A DNA stretch of 36,958 nt from a virus: positions 1-36,958 of the IMG/VR virus record IMGVR_UViG_3300037487_000889; one strand, given 5' to 3'. Numbering within the stretch: position 1 is the stretch's first letter; every line of letters begins with the position of its first letter. The notes beneath the pieces are model-generated. The model was not told where the DNA came from, made no database searches, and saw only the letters and a list, made by a program, of their open reading frames with translations. Below, one piece after another: positions 7,374 to 15,582 of this stretch. The translations under genes and the position numbers were made by a program.

Positions 7374-7654
7374 GTTGCAATCCACTGAGAACCATTTATG
7401 TCGGTAAACCACACATATGAAATACCATCTGATGAAGTCCACACTTGTCCTTCTTTTGGATTGATTGGTGGATTTTCAGAAATAGTGTTTTCGGTAATCC
7501 CAACAAAAAACCAATTTTTTGGTGTTTGGATTGGGCTTTTCTCAGTTTGTTGAGAACATTGATATAATTTTCCCTGATGTGTAACTACATCACCCTTTAT
7601 ATAGTTAAAGGGTTTTCCGTTGACATCCTTAGTTTGAAATTTTCCTCTAAACAT
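7370..7654 (-). CDS. Fibre-like small protein with carbohydrate-binding-type pattern (94 aa)
   Basis: Residues 17-52 (NYIKGDVVTHQGKLYQC, then NWFFVG) follow the pattern of small carbohydrate-binding modules of the chitin-binding CBM5/12 type (W/Y..G..V.Y.G..Y.A...W). The C-terminal half (PPINPKEGQVWTSSDG, then YVWFTD and QWI) matches a short domain frequently seen at the ends of phage fibre and neck proteins. Neither assignment is verified. It sits inside the early recombination/replication region, yet it is preceded by a CTAAATA late motif and has no Shine-Dalgarno sequence. That suggests a late virion protein embedded in an early operon. The ATG lies 10 nt after the gene 46 stop. Confidence 0.65.
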   Translation of the reverse strand: MFRGKFQTKDVNGKPFNYIKGDVVTHQGKLYQCSQQTEKSPIQTPKNWFFVGITENTISENPPINPKEGQVWTSSDGISYVWFTDINGSQWIAT

Positions 7655-7661
7655 TTAAAAA

Positions 7662-7668
7662 TATTTAG
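7662..7668 (-). promoter_or_regulatory. Late promoter motif CTAAATA overlapping the gene 46 stop codon
   Basis: CTAAATATT on the minus strand contains the TAA stop of gene 46 (7665-7667) and ends 7 nt before the ATG of the 94-residue ORF. This spacing equals that of the TATAAATA motif before the fibre at position 127. Promoter activity is inferred from the recurring pattern. Confidence 0.5.
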
Positions 7669-9386
7669 ACTTGAACTTTCATCTTTGAAAAATTATTTTT
7701 CTTTTCAAAATGCATCTGCTGGTCAAATTTATCTATTAGCTGATCTGCCTTGTGGCTAATGATGTATATAGAACACTTATTCTTCATTTTATTTAGAAGC
7801 TTCAAGAATGATTCAGTTCCGGCAGAATCCAACGATGAATCCAAGATCTCGTCAAAGATCAATAGATTGCAGTTAAGGCTGTTTTTCATCTTGGCTACTT
7901 CTCGCCAAGTCAGCAATATGGCCAGATCGATACGCTGCTTTTCTCCCTCAGAGAAAGAGGAATATGAGAATTCATCTCTATATCTTGATTTAATTGTTTC
8001 TTTAAATTCTTCGTTGATGTTAAAGTCAACATAGAGATTAAGTTTTGAGAGGAACTTATTGACGAGTCCATTGATGATGGGAACATAATGCTTAATAATG
8101 CGGCTCTTGAGGCCACCATCTTTGAGTATATCGTAAACCACATCGTGATGAATTTGTTCATTAATTAAATTCTGCACTTTCTTTGATAATTCATCTTTTT
8201 CAGATTCAGACTTTTGTAGACTTTCTTCTAATGAAGAAATGTTGCTAGATGCTTGCTTTTCTTTCTTTTCTTTTTGCAAACGCTTTACGTTTTCTTCCCC
8301 ATTGCCAATTCTATAATCAATTCCCATGATATCATCACGAATGCTATCCATGGTAACGTTAAAAGATTTAAAATCCTCTTGGGCATTATAAAGTTTTTGA
8401 TTCTTTTCTTTTGCAATCTTTATTGCTTTTTGGCATTCTAAAAGTTTTATCTCTTTATCAGAGATATGTTTTTCTTTTTGATCTATGGGTAGATTTTGAC
8501 CACAGCAACTGCATATAGCAGATGTTTTTAAAGATTGAATCTCTTCTTTCAATGTAGATTCAAGAACCTCTGCCTTGGTTAGCATTACTGGAACATCTTT
8601 TAAAGAATCTATGATTTTCTTTTGTTTTTTTACTTCTTCGTTTACTTTTTCAAGTTGCTTTGTATGCTCGGCTCGTTCAGATTTACTGAGTTTGATGTTT
8701 TGCTCAAAAGATTCAATTTTTTCATCAATTGCCTTTATGTCATCGGCATTGTGATTCTTTACCTGTTGAATAAAACTTTTTTGTGCTTTGATCTTTTCAT
8801 GTGCAATTTTAAGAAATGATTCTTTTTCTACAATATCCACCTTTAATGAACCCAACTGTCCTTTGACATATTGATTCATGTCTGCCAATACATCAAGATC
8901 CAACAAGCCTTCAATAATTTTTCTTCTTTCGGCAGGGGTTAACTGCATGAAAGGTATAAAATTTGATTTACCGAGAATTACTACTTGTTTAAATGCGGCA
9001 TAATCAAATCCCAAGATTTGTTCTTCAAACATTTCTTGGTAGTCTTTTGACTTTGCATTTTGGTCAATCATCTCCCCGTCTTTGTAAATTTCAAAAAACT
9101 TCGGACTCAACCCCCGTTTTACTGTGTATAAAACATTAGATCTTTTAAATTCTATTTCCACTACACAGTGTTTGGCATTTACGCTATTGACTAATTGGGG
9201 AATGTTAATTGGTCTAAACGGTTTACCGAATAAACCAAAGCAAAGGGAATCCAAAAGAGCAAAGGACTTGCCATGACCATTGGTTCCTGTTACGAGAGTA
9301 ATTTTGTTGGTATTTAATTTTATTTCAGTAAAATTTGTACCAAACGAACCAAAGTTTTTAAACTTGACAGAGATAAATTCTATCAT
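7665..9386 (-). CDS. 46: Recombination endonuclease subunit, SbcC/Rad50-like ATPase (gp46)
   Basis: With gp47 this forms the Mre11/Rad50-type complex that resects DNA ends for recombination-dependent replication. Motifs in order are Walker A GTNGHGKS (residues 34-41), long coiled-coil arms flanking a zinc hook with CSCC (C292-C295), the ABC signature SFSEGEKQR (477-485), Walker B NLLIFDE (507-513) and a D-loop SSLD. Length is 573 residues against 560 in T4. It overlaps the gene 47 stop (ATGA), indicating coupling, and is part of the 55-47-46 unit. Confidence 0.97.
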   Translation of the reverse strand: MIEFISVKFKNFGSFGTNFTEIKLNTNKITLVTGTNGHGKSFALLDSLCFGLFGKPFRPINIPQLVNSVNAKHCVVEIEFKRSNVLYTVKRGLSPKFFEIYKDGEMIDQNAKSKDYQEMFEEQILGFDYAAFKQVVILGKSNFIPFMQLTPAERRKIIEGLLDLDVLADMNQYVKGQLGSLKVDIVEKESFLKIAHEKIKAQKSFIQQVKNHNADDIKAIDEKIESFEQNIKLSKSERAEHTKQLEKVNEEVKKQKKIIDSLKDVPVMLTKAEVLESTLKEEIQSLKTSAICSCCGQNLPIDQKEKHISDKEIKLLECQKAIKIAKEKNQKLYNAQEDFKSFNVTMDSIRDDIMGIDYRIGNGEENVKRLQKEKKEKQASSNISSLEESLQKSESEKDELSKKVQNLINEQIHHDVVYDILKDGGLKSRIIKHYVPIINGLVNKFLSKLNLYVDFNINEEFKETIKSRYRDEFSYSSFSEGEKQRIDLAILLTWREVAKMKNSLNCNLLIFDEILDSSLDSAGTESFLKLLNKMKNKCSIYIISHKADQLIDKFDQQMHFEKKNNFSKMKVQV

Positions 9387-10429
9387 TCTTCTTCCTTAGA
9401 CAGTGCGCTATTATACGCTGCATTTATGATAGAAGCAAGTGTGGTTTTGTCGATGGATTTGTCGGTAACCGTTTCTATCTCTTCATGCAGCAACTGTAAA
9501 GTGTCTTTATGAATGTCTACTGCAACAAGTTCCGGATTTGATGACACCTCTTCCGAAACAACCAATTCAGCAACACCCACTTCATAAAATTTATCAATGT
9601 ATTTTTCAAATATGGGTTGCTTGGTTTTGCTTTTTATGAATACCTTTACGTGCTTATCTTTAAATTGTTCGTAATCTAATTTTTCCGTAGATTCTTCATA
9701 ATAGTCAAGCGTATAGAATAGGCGTTCTGTATTCTGTACAAATTCAAGAGTGCGGTTCTGGAAATCAAAGACATGGAAGCCCTTTTCTTCCCAAACATCC
9801 GAAAAAGCCATTTGGTATTGCGTTCCGAGATAATGAATGCTATCCCTACTAGACTTAATATGATAATGCCCAGTAAGAACAAATTCAAACTTGTTGAAGT
9901 GCTTAGAGTCATATCCTTGCTCCACGGAGACACCACGAATGCTTTGAAATCCACATAACTCCAAATGACCAAGCAAAACAGTACAAGTCGTGTTTTGAAG
10001 GAATTCAGCAGCTGCTGATTCATTTTCTGGGTTAACCCAAGGTAGCAACGCGACACATCCTGTTGTAAGTTGGATTTCAGTTGGTTCAGAGTAAACTGAC
10101 CAATTTGGATAGTGTGTAACAAGTTCATTAAGAGAATTTACCTTATTAGTATTCTTGTAATAAGTGTCATGGTTTCCACAAATTATTATACACTTAATTC
10201 CCATTTCCATCAAGGGATTTAAAAATCTTTCCTGAACTTGATTTAATGTTTTAAAATTGATATATTTGCGCCTATCAAATAAGTCGCCCAGATGGAATAT
10301 GGTTTTAATATTGTTTTCCTTTAGATAAGGAAACAATTGTTTTTCAAAAAAAGATAGAAAGTATTCAAGCATAATGGGTGAATCATTCTTGTACCCAAAA
10401 TGCGTGTCATTTAAAATTACTGCTTTCAT
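9383..10429 (-). CDS. 47: Recombination endonuclease subunit, SbcD/Mre11-like nuclease (gp47)
   Basis: This is the calcineurin-like phosphoesterase partner of gp46. The metal-binding motifs are intact: NDTH (D8, H10), LGDLFDRR (D49), CGNHD (N86, H87), the later LLGHLE and LTGHYH. Length is 348 residues, close to T4 gp47 (339). Both the start and the end of the gene overlap neighbours by four bases (ATGA with gene 55 upstream and gene 46 downstream), so the three genes appear to be one translationally coupled unit. Confidence 0.97.
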   Translation of the reverse strand: MKAVILNDTHFGYKNDSPIMLEYFLSFFEKQLFPYLKENNIKTIFHLGDLFDRRKYINFKTLNQVQERFLNPLMEMGIKCIIICGNHDTYYKNTNKVNSLNELVTHYPNWSVYSEPTEIQLTTGCVALLPWVNPENESAAAEFLQNTTCTVLLGHLELCGFQSIRGVSVEQGYDSKHFNKFEFVLTGHYHIKSSRDSIHYLGTQYQMAFSDVWEEKGFHVFDFQNRTLEFVQNTERLFYTLDYYEESTEKLDYEQFKDKHVKVFIKSKTKQPIFEKYIDKFYEVGVAELVVSEEVSSNPELVAVDIHKDTLQLLHEEIETVTDKSIDKTTLASIINAAYNSALSKEEE

Positions 10430-10992
10430 ATATCAAATGCGTCTTTTTTGACTTTCTTTTTTCTTTTGGTTTTCTTTGGAGCACACATATCTTCAAACCG
10501 CTCCATGTCAAGATCTGTTAGACCAAAAAAGTCTCTACGACCAACATCTATTCCTGCGTAGGTTTCATTAAACCAGTTATGGAAGTCTTTGTTGTTTTGT
10601 TGCTCTGCAAACTTGTACTGAACAAATTTTTCTTTCTTTTCCTTGTTTATGATACGAACAAAAGAAAACCAGCATATTTGGGTTAAATAACCAAATGGGC
10701 TGGTTGAAAGCTTTGGATCAAAATTGTCAATATAAGTTATGCAGTTTAAAACTCCATCAGAAACCATTTCTTCTCTATATGGATAGTTTGCAAAATTTGG
10801 TCTGTATGAAAGTCTAGTTGCTATCTTTAGAATGCATTCACCTATGTAATCTGGTAGTTTTGGTTTTTTTCTACCAGCATCTTCAGCTTCTTTGCATTTC
10901 TTTTTATATTCAACCAAAGCTTCATATAGAGCTTGATTATTCACATAATCAGCATCTGATGGTTTGGATTTCTTTTTCTTTGGTTTTTTCAC
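10426..10992 (-). CDS. 55: Late-transcription sigma factor (gp55)
   Basis: gp55 is the minimal sigma factor that lets host RNA polymerase read TATAAATA-type late promoters. The block DYVNNQALYEALVEYK, RPNFANYPYREEMVSDG, FDPKLSTSPFGYLTQICW and FVRIINKEKKEK aligns with T4 gp55 ([56 protein letters not shown]). It has 188 residues against 185 in T4, with Lys-rich N- and C-terminal tails. The start is GTG at 10990-10992. An in-frame stop lies only 12 nt upstream and no ATG precedes the conserved region, so GTG is the only plausible common start. It has no visible Shine-Dalgarno sequence and sits 6 nt after a -10 element. Its predicted targets are the late motifs listed here. Confidence 0.93.
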   Translation of the reverse strand: MKKPKKKKSKPSDADYVNNQALYEALVEYKKKCKEAEDAGRKKPKLPDYIGECILKIATRLSYRPNFANYPYREEMVSDGVLNCITYIDNFDPKLSTSPFGYLTQICWFSFVRIINKEKKEKFVQYKFAEQQNNKDFHNWFNETYAGIDVGRRDFFGLTDLDMERFEDMCAPKKTKRKKKVKKDAFDI

Positions 10993-10998
10993 AGTGGT

Positions 10999-11026
10999 AT
11001 TATATCATTTATTTTTTAAAAAGCAA
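10999..11026 (-). promoter_or_regulatory. Sigma70-like promoter for the 55-47-46 unit
   Basis: The -35 TTGCTT (complement of 11021-11026), a 16-bp spacer and a perfect -10 TATAAT (complement of 10999-11004) are visible. The -35 overlaps the end of the dehydratase gene. The -10 ends 6 nt before the GTG start, which predicts a leaderless or nearly leaderless gene 55 mRNA. Confidence 0.6.
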
Positions 11027-11996
11027 ATTTATTTAATTTATTTAACCAATATGAAACCATCTCTTCCATCATAGAATCAAATGAAATCTTGGGTTGCCAT
11101 TTTAACTCTGTTTTTGCTTTACTTGAATCACCAAGCAAATAATGAAGTTCTTCTGGTCTCATATATTTTTTATCTGTTTCTAGATATTTTTTATAATCTA
11201 AATCCAAATAAGTAAATACTTTTTCTACCATGTTTAATACCGTTCTTGTTTGGCCAGTAGCTAGCACATATGTTTCTGGCTTTTCTTTTTGCAACATCAA
11301 CCACATACCCTCAACATAATCTTTTGCGTGGCCCCAATCTCTTTTTGCTTCTAAATTTCCAAGCACCAACCTATCAGATAACCCTAATTTTATTTTTGCT
11401 GCTTCTAAAGCAACTTTATTTGTTACAAAGTTTATACCTCTTCTTGGTGATTCATGATTAAATAAAATTCCAGAACAAGCAAAAATACCATAAGATTCTG
11501 AATAATTTCTACACAATGTGTGTGCATATAATTTTGCGCAACCATATGGACTTACTGGTATCATTGGAGTTGTTTCTCTTTGATACCCATCAGAATCTTT
11601 TGAGTTACCAAACATTTCAGAAGTTCCAGCGTGATATATCTTGCTATGTGGTGAAAAACGTCTAACTGCTTCTAATACCGTTAGAGTTCCATTTCCATTT
11701 ACTTCCAACGTATAATGAGGCAAATCAAATGAAATTTGCACATGTGATTGCGCAGCTAAATGGTATATTTCATCTGGGTTACTTTTTTGTATGACACTTT
11801 GTATGCTTAGTGGATCTGTTAAATCTGCATAACACATTTCTATATCATTTTTAATATGATCTATTCTTGTCGTTTGAGATTCGGGAACAGAATTTCTTCT
11901 TATTGTACCGTAAATTTTATAATTTTTATTTAATAAAAATTCTGCAAGATATGATGCATCCTGTCCATTTGCACCGATTATTAAAGCTTTTTTCAT
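11016..11996 (-). CDS. gmd: GDP-mannose 4,6-dehydratase
   Basis: The enzyme converts GDP-mannose to GDP-4-keto-6-deoxy-mannose, the precursor of GDP-fucose, GDP-rhamnose and related sugars. Visible features are the Rossmann motif GANGQDAS (residues 8-15, family GxTGQDGS), AAQSHVQISFDLP, the catalytic set T125/E127 in AGTSEMFG with Y151 and K155 (PYGCAKLYAHT), and the family signature FNHESPRRGINFVT. These are specific for Gmd rather than generic epimerases. At 326 residues it is at the short end for the family. It is the last gene of the cassette, its start overlaps the preceding stop (ATGA), and it abuts the gene 55 promoter. A GT11 fucosyltransferase in the same cassette would use a product of this pathway. 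Confidence 0.94.
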   Translation of the reverse strand: MKKALIIGANGQDASYLAEFLLNKNYKIYGTIRRNSVPESQTTRIDHIKNDIEMCYADLTDPLSIQSVIQKSNPDEIYHLAAQSHVQISFDLPHYTLEVNGNGTLTVLEAVRRFSPHSKIYHAGTSEMFGNSKDSDGYQRETTPMIPVSPYGCAKLYAHTLCRNYSESYGIFACSGILFNHESPRRGINFVTNKVALEAAKIKLGLSDRLVLGNLEAKRDWGHAKDYVEGMWLMLQKEKPETYVLATGQTRTVLNMVEKVFTYLDLDYKKYLETDKKYMRPEELHYLLGDSSKAKTELKWQPKISFDSMMEEMVSYWLNKLNKFAF

Positions 11997-12895
11997 TTGT
12001 TTTTAATCCATTCTAAAACATCAATTTCGGGTTGCCAATTTAATATTTCTCTGGCTTTAAATATATTTGCATTTGTATGCCTACATTCTAGTGGCCTTTG
12101 TGGTAGAAAAGTATGTTTTGCTGTATTTGGTTGAATTGTGTGTGCAATATCATTTATAGAATAACTCTTTCCCGTTCCAATATTAATTGTCTCGCCGTAA
12201 AGAGATTTATTTAAATTGCAGGCTTTATAGTTTGCCTTTATAACATCCAATACATGTACAAAATCTCTTGTTTGCTCACCATCCCCAACTATTGTAAGAT
12301 TTTCTTTATTTAAATTTTGTTTTTCAAAAATTCCAATAACTGGAGCATATTGTCCTTTTGAAGGATTTCTTGGACCATATACATTAAAATATCGTAAACA
12401 AACTGTTTCTAAACCATACATCAAACCATAAAGCTTACAACATTGTTCTGCATGAAGCTTACTTAAAGAATATGGATTCAAACAATCTGAATTCATATTT
12501 TCGTTTTGCTGTCCAGCATTTGATCCATATATTGCAGATGTGCTAGATAAAATTAATTTTTTTACTTTGTGTTTTTTACAAAGATCTAGCATTGTTATAG
12601 TTCCCATCATATTACTTTCAAATGCTTTACTGGGATCATTTATACAGTTGGTTATTCTTGCTTCTGCTGCAAAATGTAGTACAAAATCTGGAAGATGTTT
12701 TTTAAAAACATCTGAACACATGGTGTAATCATTTACGTTATAATGATAATATTTTGCTGCGTGATTATAATAAAAAGAATCGTGTGCGTCCGATGACAGG
12801 TCATCAATAACACATACTTCGTGGCCTTTATTTACTAAGTAATCAACAGCATTTGAACCTATAAACCCACAACCCCCTGTAACCAAATATTTCAT
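11993..12895 (-). CDS. NAD-dependent sugar epimerase/dehydratase, UDP-hexose 4-epimerase type
   Basis: This is an extended short-chain dehydrogenase acting on a nucleotide sugar. It shows TGGCGFIGS (residues 6-14), the IDDLSS segment that follows beta-2 in GalE-like enzymes, HFAAEARI, the catalytic SST (118-120) and YSLSK (Y142, K146), RYFNVYGPRNP and GDGEQTRDFVHV. The pattern is closest to UDP-glucose/UDP-N-acetylglucosamine 4-epimerases and dTDP-glucose dehydratase relatives. The exact substrate cannot be read. Length is 300 residues. It overlaps both neighbours by four bases (ATGA), indicating tight coupling in the cassette. Confidence 0.88.
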   Translation of the reverse strand: MKYLVTGGCGFIGSNAVDYLVNKGHEVCVIDDLSSDAHDSFYYNHAAKYYHYNVNDYTMCSDVFKKHLPDFVLHFAAEARITNCINDPSKAFESNMMGTITMLDLCKKHKVKKLILSSTSAIYGSNAGQQNENMNSDCLNPYSLSKLHAEQCCKLYGLMYGLETVCLRYFNVYGPRNPSKGQYAPVIGIFEKQNLNKENLTIVGDGEQTRDFVHVLDVIKANYKACNLNKSLYGETINIGTGKSYSINDIAHTIQPNTAKHTFLPQRPLECRHTNANIFKAREILNWQPEIDVLEWIKNK

Positions 12896-13983
12896 TGCGT
12901 AGCTTCTTCTAAAATTTTTATTATTTTTTCCATGTTAATATCAATACTCAATTCATTTTCAAATCTATTTTTTGAATTTATTGATCTTTCACTATAATAA
13001 TTTTTATTAAATTGAAGTTTTTTCATTTCTTCAGCATATTCTTCTTCATTTAAACAGACCACACCACCATCCCCAATTGTTTCTATATGTCCCATATTGG
13101 GTGATATGTGGGATATAACTGGCAATCCATACGACATTCCTTCCGCAATAGCCTGTCCATATGTTTCTCCATCTGCCCTTCCATGAGCATATACATCCAA
13201 AGTTCTTAAAAAATTATTTAAATTTAATGTATTTGAAGAATGATCAACAAAAAATACATTTTTTAAATTTAAATTTTTTGCTTGAATTTTGTATTTGTTG
13301 CCACCACCCATAATGACAAAAGCTGTGTTATCATTTTCTATCTTACTATAAGCCATTAAAGGAATAGGAGAAAAAATATTGTCATCATTTCTTTGATGCA
13401 TTCCAAAAATAAATTTATTATTTAAATTAAATTTAATTTTAAAATTTTCACCGGGCTCTGCTTTATGTTCCGTAAAAAGATAAACAACTTCAGATTTAGA
13501 TTTATCACCCCCAGCATTTAACCAAGATGATTCTTGAAATTTTGAAATGTGTATATATTTTTTAACGTTTTCTTTTATTTCTGCCATTCCAGCTAAAGTT
13601 ATAAAAGCAACTTCCGGTATATCGTTTATTTTATAAAATGGATATTCGGGGTGGCCAGCTCTTGCTGATAAGACTAAATCATATTTTTTAGAATTAAATA
13701 TTTCCCAAAAATCAGTTTCAACCCATTCATGTGTTTCTGTCTGAAGATTTTTTGCTTTTACATTAATTTTTTTTAAATTTATGTTATTATCTATCATATA
13801 TTGTTTTCTATCGGGATCTGTATCAGGATGAACCCAATTGGATCCAATATATGGTGCACTATCTGTGTATAGATAGTCTATTTCAAATTTATTTTTAGGT
13901 AAATTGGCAACAACCGTTTGAAACCATTTTTCTGTTCCACCGGCTGAAAGACCACCAAATTTAATTGATGCAATTTTTATCAT
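12892..13983 (-). CDS. GT4-like (GT-B fold) glycosyltransferase
   Basis: This 363-residue predicted retaining glycosyltransferase has a Gly-rich N-terminal loop (FGGLSAGGTEKWFQTVVANL). Its C-terminal nucleotide-sugar-binding domain contains FVIMGGGNKY, LDVYAHGRADGETYGQAIAEGMSYGLPVISH (the E-x7-E region of GT4 enzymes, in two parts) and IGDGGVVCLNEEEY. It is cytoplasmic by sequence, with no membrane segment. The donor and acceptor are unknown. Start and stop overlap the neighbours (TAATG upstream, ATGA downstream). Confidence 0.85.
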   Translation of the reverse strand: MIKIASIKFGGLSAGGTEKWFQTVVANLPKNKFEIDYLYTDSAPYIGSNWVHPDTDPDRKQYMIDNNINLKKINVKAKNLQTETHEWVETDFWEIFNSKKYDLVLSARAGHPEYPFYKINDIPEVAFITLAGMAEIKENVKKYIHISKFQESSWLNAGGDKSKSEVVYLFTEHKAEPGENFKIKFNLNNKFIFGMHQRNDDNIFSPIPLMAYSKIENDNTAFVIMGGGNKYKIQAKNLNLKNVFFVDHSSNTLNLNNFLRTLDVYAHGRADGETYGQAIAEGMSYGLPVISHISPNMGHIETIGDGGVVCLNEEEYAEEMKKLQFNKNYYSERSINSKNRFENELSIDINMEKIIKILEEATQ

Positions 13984-14591
13984 TATTTTTTCTTAAAAAG
14001 AATATCTTGTTGTAATAATTTTCCATTCCAGTGAAGATTATCTACAACACCTACTAGTGCATATCCAATAATATCCAAGTACTCTATAACTTCTGCTTGA
14101 GATGGTGCTCCTATATTATATCCCGAAACATCGGTTTCGGCAACAATAAGTTTTATTGTTTTTAGTGTATTGGAGCTACCCTTTAATATATCAAGTTCAC
14201 TACCTTGTGTATCAAGTTTAATAAAATCAAAATTAATATTTGGTTGAACTTCTGATAAAAGCAAATCAAGAGTTGTGGTTTCGACTTCTTCTTTTATTAT
14301 ATTGTCGTCAGAATAATGTTTTGTATTTTCTCGGTATAAAGAATTTCCTGTACAAATTAAATTTTCTTTAGTTTTATAAAAAATTTTTTTACCTTTTGTA
14401 TTTGACAAACAAGAGATAACCGAATTTGCATTTTTTTGTTTTAATACATATTCGCAATCTTTATTTGCTTCAATACTAAACACATAAACATCTGGTTTGA
14501 TGTTTTTTATAACATCTACATATTCGCCTATAAAAGCACCAACATCTAAAACATTTTTAACATCGTAATCGTAAATATATTTTTTTAACAT
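13983..14591 (-). CDS. FkbM family methyltransferase (first of three)
   Basis: This is an S-adenosylmethionine-dependent O-methyltransferase of the FkbM type, often found in glycan clusters where it methylates sugar hydroxyls. It shows the SAM-binding motif VLDVGAFIGEY (residues 15-25), FSIEANKDC (motif II acid), EVETTTLDLLL and the family hallmark FIKLDTQGSELDILKGS. Length is 202 residues. The hallmark segment resembles that of the FkbM enzyme at 18865-19488 (FINMDVQGYELEVLKGS), so two of the three may be paralogues. GGAA lies upstream of the ATG. Confidence 0.9.
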   Translation of the reverse strand: MLKKYIYDYDVKNVLDVGAFIGEYVDVIKNIKPDVYVFSIEANKDCEYVLKQKNANSVISCLSNTKGKKIFYKTKENLICTGNSLYRENTKHYSDDNIIKEEVETTTLDLLLSEVQPNINFDFIKLDTQGSELDILKGSSNTLKTIKLIVAETDVSGYNIGAPSQAEVIEYLDIIGYALVGVVDNLHWNGKLLQQDILFKKK

Positions 14592-14594
14592 TTT

Positions 14595-15581
14595 TTATTT
14601 CCAGTAAGAATATATTCCTTTTTCAACCTCGTAAAAATCCCATTTTTTTTGAATTTTATTTGGTTGTTTTGTTGCCCATTCCCACATTTTTGTTAAACCA
14701 TTTTTTAAATTTGTTTTATCTTCATATAAAAGTATATCTTGAGATTTTTTCCAAGTTGACCACGCATACTTTACTTCATGTCTTTCTTCAAGATAGGTTT
14801 TACTTCCATAACCCATAACTTCTAAAAGAATATCTGCTGCTTCGTTTATAGAATACTCTTGTATTCCTCCTAGATTTATTATTTGTTTTGATGCTATTGG
14901 GCTGGTTCCTGCTAACCACAATGGATTTAAACAATCGTCAATATAGCTAAAAGCTCGTTTTTGATCACCCGTTCCATATATTGTTATGGGTTTACCATTT
15001 AAATTTTGATACATCCAAATTCCCAAAACATTTCGGTATTTATCCCAAATATTTTGATTTTTTCCATAAACATTGTGTGGTCTTATTATACACCAATCTA
15101 ATCCATGTTGGACTCCGGCTATTTCAATGTCCTGCTCACATGAGGCTTTTGCTATACCATAAGGATCAATAGGATTTCTTGGTAAGGTTTCGTCAAATGG
15201 TGGTATAGAATCACCATAAACTGCCATCGATGATGTAAAAACTAATCTTTTTACATTATGATTAATACAATTATTAACAATGTTAGCTGTAGATAATAGA
15301 TTATTTTTGTAATTGAATTTACGAATAAATGGACTAAGACCTTCAGCTGCATAGGCAGCAAAATGATAAACTAATTCAGGTTTAGTTTCTTTAAAAATTT
15401 TATCAATCTTTTCGTCTAAACAATCATATTGAAAAAATTTAATTCTAGGATCAATATTTTCTTTATATCCCCCACTCAAATCGTCTATACCTATTACGTT
15501 TATTTTGTTATTTTGTTCTAATAACCAAGAAGAAAATCTTGAACCAATGAGACCGGCCACACCTGTTACTAATATATTCAT
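14595..15581 (-). CDS. NAD-dependent nucleotide-sugar epimerase/dehydratase
   Basis: This extended SDR enzyme shows NILVTGVAGLIGS at the N-terminus, GIDDLSGGY, VYHFAAYAAEG, the catalytic TSSMAVYG and YGIAK, RPHNVYGKNQ and GTGDQKRAFSYIDD, all matching the GalE/UDP-sugar epimerase class. The substrate is not determinable. The open frame extends 13 codons further upstream to a non-ATG codon. The ATG at 15579-15581 is preferred because it follows AGGAA by a normal spacing, lies one base after the upstream stop and begins directly with the Rossmann strand. The resulting protein has 328 residues. Confidence 0.87.
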   Translation of the reverse strand: MNILVTGVAGLIGSRFSSWLLEQNNKINVIGIDDLSGGYKENIDPRIKFFQYDCLDEKIDKIFKETKPELVYHFAAYAAEGLSPFIRKFNYKNNLLSTANIVNNCINHNVKRLVFTSSMAVYGDSIPPFDETLPRNPIDPYGIAKASCEQDIEIAGVQHGLDWCIIRPHNVYGKNQNIWDKYRNVLGIWMYQNLNGKPITIYGTGDQKRAFSYIDDCLNPLWLAGTSPIASKQIINLGGIQEYSINEAADILLEVMGYGSKTYLEERHEVKYAWSTWKKSQDILLYEDKTNLKNGLTKMWEWATKQPNKIQKKWDFYEVEKGIYSYWK

Positions 15582-15582
15582 T

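Noticed and set aside
7154-7420. Plus-strand open frame of 88 codons between gene 45 and the 94-aa ORF
   Set aside because: The minus-strand 52-aa ORF has a promoter and fits the operon direction. The plus frame is Phe/Leu/Ser-rich, as expected for the complement of a Lys-rich gene.
9676-10128. Second open frame on the minus strand inside gene 47
   Set aside because: It overlaps the metal-binding core of a conserved nuclease in another frame, with no family similarity or start signal.
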